Source: Pachypanchax playfairii
Taxonomy: Eukaryota > Chordata > Actinopteri > Cyprinodontiformes > Aplocheilidae
Reading direction: 5' to 3'
Assembly: GCA_006937955.1 (NCBI GenBank)
Contig: SSNP01000010.1
Location: 2,023,806-2,087,805, forward strand
DNA length: 64,000 nt
Positions 44,701 to 55,400 of the stretch are shown here, in pieces. Position numbers and translations under genes: made by a program. Numbering within the stretch: position 1 is the first letter of the stretch; the number at the start of each line of letters is the position of its first letter. The notes beneath the pieces are model-generated. The model made no database searches, was not told the DNA's origin, and worked only from the letters and a program-made list of their open reading frames with translations.

Positions 44701-47006
44701 NNNNNNNNNNNNNNNNNNNNNNNNNNNNNNNNNNNNNNNNNNNNNNNNNNNNNNNNNNNNNNNNNNNNNNNNNNNNNNNNNNNNNNNNNNNNNNNNNNNG
44801 GCGGCGTGGGGGGGGGTAGTCATGTGCAAGGAATCCAAAGGTTGTTGGCACCTTGTGTCCTACCAACCTGGTGACATGATTAACACGTTGATGAAGTCGT
44901 GTGGTCCATCTGGTTTACACGGAGCCGTTTTGACGGCCGGATCGTGTCTGACTTTACACTCAGTGTTTACATCTGGACACATGGTGGTTTGAGACTGTTG
45001 GTGTTCCGGGTGATGTGTGAAGCTCTCAGCTGATGTCGAGAACGTGCTGTTTGTTTCACAGTCAGTCCGAACCACTAAGACGCCGCCCGCATCCGTCCGA
45101 GTTACAGAAGAATCTGGATTTATGTTTCAGGGTTGATTATCAGTGTTGTGTTGTTGTTGTTTGGTGTCAGTATGTGTGCTGCTGCGGCTCACGGCGCCCT
45201 CAGGGGGAAGCAGCTGAAGCACCGGGAGCTTTGCCCCCATGCGTTTCTAATCCAGGATCAGGACTAAACAGAGACAGGTGCCAAATCGCACACGACCCGC
45301 CTTTTGTCCTTCTTTTCTATTTACGTCCGCGTTGCAGAAGAAACTCGAGCCCTCGGTGTACTCGGAGCTGAAAGCAACAACCAAAACATACAAACACTTC
45401 CTTTAATCACGGACACATGAACCCGACAGGAAGTGATTCTTTTGGGATCAGGATTTTATGACCTTGAGCCGTCGTGGTTTCACTCTGCGTTTCCCGCCAA
45501 CGCCGTGTGTGACACGTAGTAAATAACGTGTACAATCAGAGTATTTCGTTTCCAAATGGTGACTGTCACTCAGCAGGTAGAGAAGCTGTCGCCCAGCGTC
45601 TGTCTGTGTTTTTCTCCTGCAGACCAGGAAGTCCAGCTCAGTCAGCTGGCAACGGCAAACTGGGTCACACAGAGCCACTTCCAAGAAAGACCTCCCCCTT
45701 TCCATACCCCACCCCCACCCCCCGACTTCACCCTCCTGCACAAGCTGGAATCAGCTGTTTTTGGATCAATTTCTATTTGATCTGCAGTAAAATGTGAAAA
45801 CAGAAACATTAAAGAAAGTTTCTATGTAAATCTGTTAAACTCAGTTAAACTCAAACTTACAGGAGATTCAGAGTTTTGAGTGACTTTGATCATGTTATAA
45901 AAGAATAAGACACCATTTTTCATTAAACTAAATGATCTGATTTTGTGCCCATTTATCTGCATCTCTACAGAAAACTATCAGGAAATGTACTTTATGTAGT
46001 ATTTGTTGTAGTTTTACTCCTCATCACTCAGATCCGTCTGCTACAGATAAACGAAACCGTCTTCTGTTTGTTTCAGACGTTAAAGCGTAAAGAGAAGGAG
46101 TACGAGCACGACATGGAACGACTGGCCAGAGAGAAGATCGCCACCCAGCAGCGACTGGCGGAGCTGAAGAACGATCTGAGTCAGTGGATGGACGTGATGG
46201 AGATCGAGCGAATCCTCCGGCAGACGGTGCAGCCGGAGGACGACCAAGCTTCGACCTCCACGGCTTCAGGTAGGTGATGCTGCGGATCTCGTCTTCTGTG
46301 ATCAAGCAGCTCCAGACTGCAGCTCATCATTTCATTATTTACTGCAGAGGGGGAAGATGCTATGGAGGATGAAGCAGACAGAGAGACGACCGCCACGCCC
46401 ACTGCACCTCACAACAGGAAACCCGAGCAGCACAAGACGGAGACGCACAGTCAGCCTCCAGCCGCGTCGGCCGCCGCCTCCATCGTCACTCAGCACGTCT
46501 CCGCTCAAAACAAACCCCCCGTGCTGCATCCAGCACCTCCACTCCTTTCTAAACCTGCAGCTCAGACAGCCGCCACGCCCACTCAGCCAGCAGCCGCCCC
46601 CAATCTGCACCCCACAGTCATCGCACACGCCTCAGTGTCCCACCCTTCAGTCATTCAGGCAGTGAACCACGTCATCCACAGAACCGTCCCCAAACACCTG
46701 ACTCCCTCCAGTCACCAGGCCATCAGCCACTTCACCGTGCATCCCATGGCTAACCTGAGCCAGCACATACCTGCCCTGTACTCCCAACCTGTGGTGGGTC
46801 ATATTACTCACACGTTAAACCACGCCCACCCTCACGTAAACAGCACCTCTCCGACGCAGGCGGCTGCCACCCTCGTCAGTAAGCACGGAGCGATTGGCAC
46901 TCAAATGATTACACACTCCCCGCAGCTGATGGGTCAGGCGGTGCTTAACCCCGTTACCATGGTAACCATGCCCTCCTTCCCCATCAGCACCCTCAAGCTG
47001 GCCTGA
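38777..47006 (+). CDS. mnt: MNT, MAX-binding bHLH-zipper transcriptional repressor
   Basis: Six coding exons: 38777-38849, 42160-42646, 42815-42856, 42938-43049, 46077-46269, 46348-47006; 1566 nt, 521 aa (human 582), as I recall the same exon number as the mammalian gene. Exon 1 encodes the SIN3-interaction helix (MSIETLLEAAKFLE). Exon 2 is a proline/serine-rich linker. Exons 2-4 hold the basic region and helix-loop-helix (EVHNKLEKHRRAHLKECFE ... LSVLRSALRYIQ), exon 5 the leucine zipper (LKRKEKEYEHDMERLAREK), and exon 6 a long Pro/Thr/His-rich tail ending with the conserved TMPSFPISTLKLA. The family dimerises with MAX in the nucleus, binds CACGTG and recruits SIN3-HDAC to oppose MYC. The basic region has H where mammals have N (EKHRR), at a position that also varies among relatives. 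Intron 4 includes an assembly gap. Confidence 0.97.
38850..42159 (+). other. mnt intron 1
   Basis: Its 5' end is GC-rich and carries CACGTG E-boxes at 39277-39282 and 39496-39501. A reverse-transcriptase relic lies around 40250-40330 (minus). A short (tcctcctct)n run is near 40790. The rest is AT-rich with no exon seen. Confidence 0.5.
40250..40330 (-). mobile_element. LINE reverse-transcriptase relic
   Basis: The minus strand encodes SVCCGVPQGSMLGFILLMLY, clearly the CGVPQGSxLGP motif of a non-LTR reverse transcriptase. Flanks are too decayed to classify. Confidence 0.6.
43050..46076 (+). other. mnt intron 4 with assembly gap
   Basis: Unknown bases fill 44144-44799 (656 N). The gap is bounded by a C-run on the left (44130-44142) and a G-rich run on the right (44800-44815), which suggests a G/C-rich repeat that defeated assembly. 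I see no exon on either side; the exon 4 donor (43050) and exon 5 acceptor (46075-46076) are intact and in phase. Confidence 0.6.
44144..44799. other. Assembly gap (656 N)
   Basis: Run of unknown bases inside mnt intron 4. Open frames crossing it are artefacts of N translation. Confidence 0.99.
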
Positions 47007-48190
47007 ACTTTTCCACAAGGACTTCTGAGCAGAAGTAGGAAAAACTATAGAGCAGGAATCAGACCACAGCAAGGGTGATGCAGCTGATCAGACACAATGT
47101 GTCCCACTGCAGCGTCTCGAAAACCCGGGGACAACTCTGGCCCCACGTGGTGGACAGTCATCATGTCGCTTGCGCTCCAGATAATGAAGCAGGAGAAACA
47201 CTTTGGCTCCAGCTGCAGATCCTGCTTCCTGTTTCAAACAGCACCGAGCAGCTCCTCCTCTCACAGCAGCACGTGCTGTCGGGTCGGAGCGAAATCCTGG
47301 ACCGAACTGCAGTCCTCAGAGAAGACGCAGCAACGGCGCCCTCTTCTGCCCGTTTAATAAACAAATAGTTTTGCTGACGGGGAGACGCAGCAGGATGAAG
47401 ACGAGTTTTTAGTTTAAAAATCAAGTTTCTGTTACCTGTAACTCATGTTTGTTCCTAAAATACACTGATTTTACACTATGAAGTAGAAATCTGTTCATTT
47501 CTGTCACGACTCCTGCTGGATGGATTTCAATCAAATCTTTTTATTTTCACCATCAGACATACAGACGATTGATGACCTCTGTTTTCATTAACACAGCTGA
47601 CTGCAGGTCATGTGACTGCGTTCGTCCTGCGTGAACAAGCAGCTGATTTGTTTCGACGAGACTTTAACTGCAGGCAGAAATTCAGATCATCCTTTAATAA
47701 AAGCTGCACTGTGAACATTTAAGAACCAGCGTTTAAATCAGCTGTTCTAAATCAATCAGAACACATTGATCTGGAACTTTTACTCTTTTCAGTCACACCT
47801 TTCAGGTAAACGGGAGTGAGACGTTAACTGTTCATTAGATGGAGGTTTTACAACCCGCTCTGGGACCACATGCAAAGATGTTTGAGTTTAACAACCACAA
47901 GCATCATTTGGCTATTTTAATATATTCCTTATGTTAAATTATTTATGCAAGAACTTTTCCTTGTGCTTTATTCACACAGTCTGTAAGAAATGTTATTTTT
48001 ATTGTTTTAGCCAAATCATTGTGAAACGTTACCAGGGTAAAACTTTAAGAAGCAACAGTAAACTAGAAGTTTCACAGATGAAAGTTTTTTGCCTGTAAAT
48101 GTTGAACTGCATATAGAAATAAATGTATTATTGAAGAAAATGTTTCCTGCAAATCATAAAAGACAATAAATTTATGTTTACAAATGTTTT
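47007..48190 (+). other. mnt 3' UTR
   Basis: Runs from the stop codon to AATAAA signals at 48118-48123 and 48165-48170. Contains no other gene. The end point is inferred from those signals. Confidence 0.55.
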
Positions 48191-48369
48191 GTAAACATTT
48201 TCTTACAGAAATGTTCATTTCTGTTTGTTTAAAGGGACTTAAGGCAAGATTTGTGAAAAACTACACATGCATTTCCAGTTTATTCAATGCTAACGGGTCA
48301 TGAAGCATTAAAAACCCAAAATAACGAGGCCATCCGCATATATGTCTGTTGCCTTGGAAACGCTGTGTG

Positions 48370-48477
48370 CCACATAATGCGCTGCAGTTCGACGTCCGAA
48401 TTTCCCGCGCAGTTGTAGTGATGTGACGTAAATTGACGCTGCATGCGCGTTGCCGACAGCTCTTGAACAGGAAGAAC
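48370..48477 (+). promoter_or_regulatory. Promoter-like region of the orphan gene
   Basis: CpG-rich stretch with a CRE-type tgacgtaa (48424-48431) and an NRF1-like gcatgcgcg (about 48441-48449), close to the start codon. Typical of a housekeeping-type vertebrate promoter. Confidence 0.4.
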
Positions 48478-48755
48478 ATGGCCGCCGTGGACTTGGATTC
48501 AAACACTGAAGGTATACTTATGGATGTTTCTGCAGCCAGCAAACGACCTGCATCCACTCTCACCCCCAAAAAAAGTGGCACCACGAAGAAAAAAAAGACT
48601 TTATCAGCGGCATCTCGTGAGTCTAAAAAAAACCATGACCGAAGCCGGGCAGGCACCCGCATAAATATTGGATATGCGTTCGGTTCATGGAGGGAACTTC
48701 AGCTGCATTTGGGAGTGAAAACGGATGCTGACATGGCTCATTTCCTTGTGACCAG
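48478..48755 (+). CDS. Unrecognised gene, first coding exon only
   Basis: The ATG (48478) sits in a good context (aagaacATGGCC). The exon encodes 92 complete codons and ends in phase 2 at a GTGAGA donor. The peptide has an acidic start (MAAVDLDSNTEG), a Ser/Lys-rich basic middle (two KKK runs), then a compact motif INIGYAFGSWRELQLHLGVK followed by TDADMAHFLVTR. I recall similar 'GxAFxxWRxLxxxxGxKxDAxxAxFLL' segments in the N-termini of many uncharacterised, multi-copy fish proteins, some with THAP or zinc-finger parts; function unknown. No second exon was found before or inside the LINE remnant downstream, so the gene may continue across septin4, be truncated, or be a relic. Confidence 0.6.
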
Positions 48756-49439
48756 GTGAGAAAACATTATAGGTCGTGTTTAGAGCCTGATACAGTATGA
48801 AAATGATGAGATCAAATCAAATAACAGAGTGGAGAGACCTGACGTGAAGTATGTTAGCCTCCCCGGTGAAGTGCTGTGAAGACGAACCGTCTGTAAAGTG
48901 TCTGTGCGCGCTCCCGTGCCGGCTTGGCTGGTGGCTGCAGTTAGCCACAGCGCCTGTCGCGGCAGCACTGAGTCAGATTTTGTAAAGCTGCCTTAGGTTC
49001 CTTTAAGTTCCTTTAATTTTGCCAAAATTGAAAGTTTCCAGAAGGTTGAATAATTCAGACTTTTCCATCCTTGAGTTTAATGGCTATTAAACTGAGATGA
49101 TGTTTCAAGCATGTTGTGGACAGAAGAAACTTTATGAAATCAGAACAGACTTCCAGCTCGTCTCTGAACCAGCAGAGCTGAAGAGTTGAATCATGCTGTG
49201 TGGCTCTGAGACTGATTATGGTAAGAGTTCTCACTCTGATTTGCAAATCGGTGGTTATGAGGTTCAGTGTCTTGCCTAAGGACACTTTGACACACGGGGG
49301 AGGGGGGGGGAGGGGGTCTGGGATCAAACCGCCAACCTTGAGGAGACGCTGCTGCATGACTGACATCATCTTTCAGATGTGAATCCAGAACATCTTGTTT
49401 CATGTTGAAGAACAACCAGAACACAATGTAAATGATTCT
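48756..49439 (+). other. Spacer with a fish interspersed repeat
   Basis: Around 49245-49365 the text ggttcagtgtcttgcctaag then gacactttgac and a G-run resembles a widespread fish repeat (reverse: caaagtgtccttaggcaaga). No gene was seen; it would be an intron if the orphan gene continues. Confidence 0.4.
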
Positions 49440-51365
49440 GGAAGTTCCTTTCCAACCAGATCTTCTGCAGGACGAGCTCTCCCAGCTGCATGTGTCCAAC
49501 TCCACCTGCAAGTAGCTCTCAGACTTCCTGTCCAACAGGAAGCAGCATGTGAGGCTGGAACACTTGTCTCAGACCCCCAGACCATCAGCACTGGATCCTC
49601 TCAAAGCTGCATTCGTTCTCTTCTCTCAGTTCACCCCCAGCTGCACCTCCACTCGTCAGTCTGTCAAGCTCCTGAAGTTTGTGGATGACCCCACCCTCAT
49701 CGGTCTCATCTCTGAGGGTGACGAGTCCGTCTACAGGCGGGAGATCGACCGTCTGGTGTCCTGATGTGAGCTCGACAACATGGAGCTCAATGCAGCTAAA
49801 ACAGTGGAGACGGTTGTGGACTTTAGGAAGAACCCCACCTCCATCATCCTTAGAGAGTCTCTAGTGGACACAGTGGAGTCCTTCTGCTTCCTGGGTACCG
49901 TCATCGCTCAGGACCTCAAGTGGGAAATGAACATCAGCTCCCTCACCAAAGGATGTACTTCCTGTAACGACTGAGGAGGTTAAATCACCTGACATTTCTA
50001 CACCATCATCGCCTCCTCCACCCTCGAGTCCACCCTCGCCTCCTCCACCCTCGAGTCCACCCTCGCCTCCTCCACCCTCGAGTCCACCCTCGAGTCCACC
50101 CTCGCCTCCTCCATCCTCGAGTCCACCCTCGAGTCCACCCTCGCCTCCTCCACCCTCGAGTCCACCCTCGCCTCCTCCATCCTCGAGTCCATCCTCGCCT
50201 CCTCCGTCCTCGAGTCCATCCTCGCCTCCTCCACCATCGAGTCCATCCTCACCTCCTCCATCCTCGAGTCCATCCTCACCTCCTCCACCCTCGCGTCCAT
50301 CCTCACCTCCTCCACCATCGAGTCCACCCTCACCTCCTCCACCCTCGAGTCCATCCTCACCTCCTCCATCCTCGAGTCCATCCTCACCTCCTCCACCATC
50401 GAGTCCATCCTCACCTCCTCCACCATCGAGTCCATCCTCACCTCCTCCATCATCGAGTCCATCCTCACCTCCTCCATCCTCGAGTCCATCCTCACCTCCT
50501 CCACCATCGAGTCCACCCTCCCCTCCTCCACCATCGAGTCCACCTCGAGTCCACCCTCGCCTCCTCCATCCTCGAGTCCACCCTCGAGTCCACCCTCGCC
50601 TCCTCCACCATCGAGTCCACCCTCGCCTCCTCCATCCTCGAGTCCATCCTCACCTCCTCCACCATCGAGTCCATCCTCACCTCCTCCATCCTCGAGTCCA
50701 TCCTCACCTCCTCCACCCTCGAGTCCATCCTCACCTCCTCCATCCTCGAGTCCATCCTCACCTCCTCCACCATCGAGTCCATCCTCACCTCCCCCACCAT
50801 CGAGTCCACCCTCGCCTCCTCCACCCTCGAGTCCACCCTCGAGTCCACCCTCGCCTCCTCCACCCTTGAGTCCACCCTCGAGTCCACCCTCGCCTCCTCC
50901 ACCATCGAGTCCACCCTCGCCTCCTCCATCCTCGAGTCCATCCTCACCTCCTCCACCATCGAGTCCATCCTCACCTCCTCCACCATCGAGTCCATCCTCA
51001 CCTCCTCCATCATCGAGTCCATCCTCACCTCCTCCATCCTCGAGTCCATCCTCACCTCCTCCATCATCGAGTCCATCCTCACCTCCTCCATCCTCGAGTC
51101 CATCCTCACCTCCTCCACCATCGAGTCCATCCTCACCTCCTCCATCATCGAGTCCATCCTCACCTCCTCCATCATCGAGTCCACCTTACATGTCCAGGAC
51201 CTGGTACACTTCCATAAAACAAAATCTTCAGACTGTCCCCTATGGAAGAAGACTTCAGTCCACCAGAACCAGGACCTCCTGCTACAGGAACAGTTTCCTC
51301 CCGTCTGCTCTGTACATGTTAAATGTAAACAATCACATACCATCTCTGCGACTGGAGAAACGTTA
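49440..51365 (+). mobile_element. LINE remnant split by an internal minisatellite
   Basis: Left part (49440-50000) encodes degraded reverse-transcriptase text: LSDFLSNRKQHVRLE, then KFVDDPTLIGLISEGDESVY with the catalytic FADD box read as FVDD, ELNAAKTVETVVDFRKNP and FLGTVIAQDLKWEMNISSL. Right part (51187-51365) encodes the C-terminal tail (SRTWYTSIKQNLQTVPYGRR, NSFLPSALYML). Between them, where an intact element has a short FYTxIIESILTSSI stretch, lies a 1.2-kb tandem array. Stops and frame changes show it is dead. It ends next to the septin4 3' UTR. Confidence 0.85.
50001..51186. repeat. 27-bp minisatellite grown from LINE coding sequence
   Basis: About 44 units of a 27-bp repeat with core gagtccatcctcacctcctc, plus some 18-bp shortened units (cgagtccaccctcgagtcca). 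The plus strand reads as 9-residue units IESILTSSI / TLESTLASS; the minus strand as MDSRMEEVR-type units. Sites alternate between a few bases (atc/acc, cct/cat), so units fall into subtypes clustered along the array. Confidence 0.95.
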
Positions 51366-51472
51366 ATCTGTTGCTGCTAACGACCCTGATGAGAAATCCT
51401 GGTTTTAAATGGAGAAAATAACACAATGAGATAAAGACCAATATTTAATTGAGGATGAAATTATAGTTAGAT

Positions 51473-52485
51473 TTTATTACAATATATTCATAGAACTGTA
51501 ACATCATAATCTGTATGATTTCCTCTTCATAACCACTCAGTTTATAAATTCCAGACATAAATAGTATTCACCCAAAAAAACAAAAGAAATCAAATATAGT
51601 ATAAAACGTTTCAGAAACAGAAGTATACCTGACTGATAGAAGCTCCAGGAATGTTTTTTATCCTTTTTGTGAACAAAATTCTTAAACCTTAAATCAAAAT
51701 CATACGATCAGTATATTAAAAAAAAAGAAACTGTTTAGGATAAATCCAATAATTTGGACTTTCAGGTTTATCATCTGTAGTAAATAAGTTCTCATCAAAA
51801 GAAGATTGAAAGTAATAAAACTCCACCTGTTCTCAACAACATTTCTCAGACATACAAACATCTTTGTTTTCATTAAATGAATCTGTTACCGTAAAAAAAG
51901 AAACATGCAGAAATCAAAGCTGTGTGACCTGCTCCTCCCGGCGCACCGGCGTTTAGCTTTAAATCAACTTTGCTACAACTCTGCTGTGGAAGAAGGTTCC
52001 TGTCGTTGTGTCACTCTGTACGTGACGGTACGCGAGACGTCACGGCGACGTTAAGAGACTCTGACATCAGAATCAGGCATCAGAGGTTGTAATTCTTCCA
52101 CAAACAAACATGCAGAAACTTGTCAAGAAAATATCAGAGATCCAAACGACGAGTGAAGAATCCACAGAAAGAAAACAGTTAAATAAAAGCGGAAACATAA
52201 AAACAGCTCGAGGGTGATTAAAAATAAACAAACAGTCTGATCGATATATAAACATAAACAGTTACTGATGTCAATCTCATTGACCTTCAAACAAACGTGT
52301 GACGATGTGTTTAAAGTTTTGATATGTTCTAAACAGCAGAGTGGACGATCATGTGATCCAACGGTAAATGTCACATCTTACCAACCTCCTCACGCGGTCC
52401 GTGTTTTGCTTGTGAGGTCATCTTGATGTTCAGGACAGGGTGGCGTGTATATACTTTTAATGTGCGGTGCGTTCAGGGTCCTTCA
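51473..52485 (-). other. septin4 3' UTR
   Basis: From the septin4 stop codon down to a minus-strand AATAAA (plus tttatt, 51473-51478), about 1.0 kb. The UTR stops about 110 bp short of the LINE remnant. No other feature was seen. Confidence 0.5.
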
Positions 52486-55400
52486 TTAATGGCCATCGTT
52501 CTGAGTGATCATGTGATCCTGGATCCTCTGCAGCATCTCCTGCATCCGCCGCAGCTGTGATGAGAGAGAAGAGAGTTCAGTAACATAAACACCGTGAACA
52601 CGCCCACAATGAACAAGCCCACCAGCTGGAGGTTTAATCGAGCTGTTTACACACGACTGCACAAACGGATCAATAATTCAACGCAGGTCATGTGATCTGT
52701 GACGATCATGTGACATGCGGACATTTGGAGTGACTCGTCGACGAGCTGAATCTTTTCATGATGACTGGATTGTTGTGCTTTATGTTGTATCAGCACGTCC
52801 TTCTTACTAGAACTTGTTCCTGTTTAATTGGTTCTTACATGAACATTTGTTTTCTTTAAACACACCAAAAATAAAAAATAACAACTGGGGAAAAGATGTT
52901 TATTTAAATTAAGAGACTTTGCAGGATTAAATTGGGGAGGAGGAAGAAAAATGAAACACATTGTTGATACATTATCAGCTGTTTGGAGTTCTACTAACAA
53001 CACAGCAGAGAACATAATAAAAACGTGTAGAGATCTGCGTCACACTGACGTTTAAACTCTCCAAACTTCAGGCTCGTGTGTGTGAACGATGAAATGTTGA
53101 GAGTCTTTAATGGAGTCAGTCTGCAGGTTTTTACACAACTACTGAATAATCAACACCACAAAACCATCAGCTAATAAAAACAAATCCAACACCAGCTATT
53201 TGGTTGGGTGGAGGGGGACGTCTTGTTTTATACTGACAGAACTTCTACTGGATTAGATCAGAACTTAAACCGGACTGGACCACGTTGTTGGTGCTGAACC
53301 TGCAGTCAACACTTATTGAGGGAAAACTGATGCGAAATGTTTTAAAACTTGTTCAAAATACTTTTTTTTTTTTTTTTTAATTATTTGGACTCGAGCTGCA
53401 CGGTGGTGTAGTGGGTGGTGCTGTTGCCTTTTACTGAGAAAGTCCTGGGTTTGAAACCAGACAGAACCTTTCTGCATGTTCTACTTGTGCATGTGTGGGT
53501 TTTCTCCTGCTTCCTCTCACAGAACAAAAACATAGTTACTGTTAATTGTCCCTGTGTGGTTGTTTGTCTCTATGTGGCTCTGTGATGGACAGATGACCTG
53601 TCCAGATGTGACCCCGCCTCTCACCCACTGACAGCTGTTGATAGTAACCAGCTCCCCGTGACCCTGAACAGGAAGAAGCAGGTAAATCTAATGACTCATG
53701 AACAGATAAACTACAAACGTCTTCACCTCGTCAAAGCGTAGGATTTAAACACGGCTGTAAATACGGTGGAACTCTTCATGGTTTCAAGCTTTCAGGAACA
53801 TATTTGAACTCTTTTAAATGAGCTTCTCTGTGAGTTAAAGACACTCAGACGTCTGTGTCGTTTCTCTGATGCCAGTGTGTTTCTCTGCTGGGCTGTGGAC
53901 TCGAGTGCTCGTGTTGCTCGGAGTCACTGTGAGACTCGTGCTTTCGGTCGGGCTCCGGTTCGCAGTCAGCGTGCCGTACCTCCTCGTCTTTCTCTCGGAT
54001 GAGCTTCTCCGTCTCGCTCTCCGCCACTCCGGGGATCACGGGGATGGGGAAGTCGGTGCCGCTCTCTCTGGTTAGTTTACTGCAGAGATGGACGAGGAGG
54101 AGAAACGTGTTGTATTTACAGCTTTTAAACACATTCAAACAGAAATATTAATAACTGAATGTTAAATTAAAAATTGAATTAACAGACAGTTTGAATAAAA
54201 TCTATTTGACTCCAGTTTGTTCAGATCAGTATTTCTTCATACACCGTACACGTGACTCCGTTGGCGTGGACATACTTGCGATTGCGTTCCTTAACGACCA
54301 TGCGGGTCATGCTCTGGATGCACTGAGCTCGGTAGTTCTCGTAGTGGACCTCCCGGGTCACGTCTTTCAGGTCCTGCATGTGGGTGCGAACCAGCATGTT
54401 CCTCAGCTTAATGAAGTCGCAGTGTGCCGGGTTCTCCACTGAAACACAGAAGATATGGTTTGGTTTGGTTCATGTTGTTGTTTGTACAGTCTGTAAGTGA
54501 AAAACTTATTGGATTATGTTTGTAATACCTTCTACGATGCCCCAGGGGTAGAGACGACCTCGAACCCGCTTCCCTTTAGCCTCCACCACCATGTTGCTGC
54601 CGATTACAGCGAAGGGAATGCTCCCCTTCAAAACAAAAGTTCCTCGAGTTAAAATATCATCAGCATCATCAGGACAGTGGATCGTTAGAGTGTTTAAGTT
54701 TTCATCTTTTCACTCGTCTGCCTCGTCAAAAACACGTTTCAACTCTCAGAAATAAATAAATTAATTCATAATTTCTAGAGTTTTTCCAGCTTTGATTAAA
54801 AAAGACAAACACTGAACGATAAACTGAAGCTCCTCCTGTTCATGTTTATAGAAATTATTATATAATTAATAAATAAGATGATAAGCTGGAGATTTACTCA
54901 CTCCTGGACATTTTAAACTTCAGAAAACATTTTGGTGTCAAACCTTTTAACCTGGTTTGTTATTCACAAGTTTGAGCCGTTTTAAAATCCCTCCAATCAA
55001 ATCTCACTTTCAGCTCGAGGTCCTGCTGCTTGAAGTCTTCATCTTCATCCGAGTCGCAGTCGGGGAACTGATAGATCTTGATGCCGTACTGCTCGATCTC
55101 CTGTCTGATCTGCAGGGACAGACGATGACAACAAATAATTAGCATGTTGATCTTCACAGGTGATGAAGAGGAAATCGAACTCTGATGTTCGTGTGACGCA
55201 ACTACAAGTTTCTTTTATTTTAAACGCTCAGTATCGATTGTCTTACCTTGAGTTTCTTTTTCTCGACCTCGGTCGGGGTGAGTATGTCTGCTTTAGCCAA
55301 CACGGGGACAATGTTGACCTTTTCATGCAGAGCCTTCATAAACTCAACATCCAGTGGTCGAAGGCTGGAAGAAGAAACAAAATACTCAGCAACACTAGGA

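Noticed and set aside
43994..44992. 332-codon frame across 44144-44799
   Set aside because: Most of it is translation of N bases in an assembly gap.
23446..51186. CRISPR-like arrays
   Set aside because: Units are directly adjacent without unique spacers, and the genome is a fish.
49998..51366. Minus-strand MDSRMEEVR-repeat frames and plus-strand Ser/Pro-rich frame as genes
   Set aside because: They are translations of the 27-bp minisatellite. The flanks are LINE remnant with stops.
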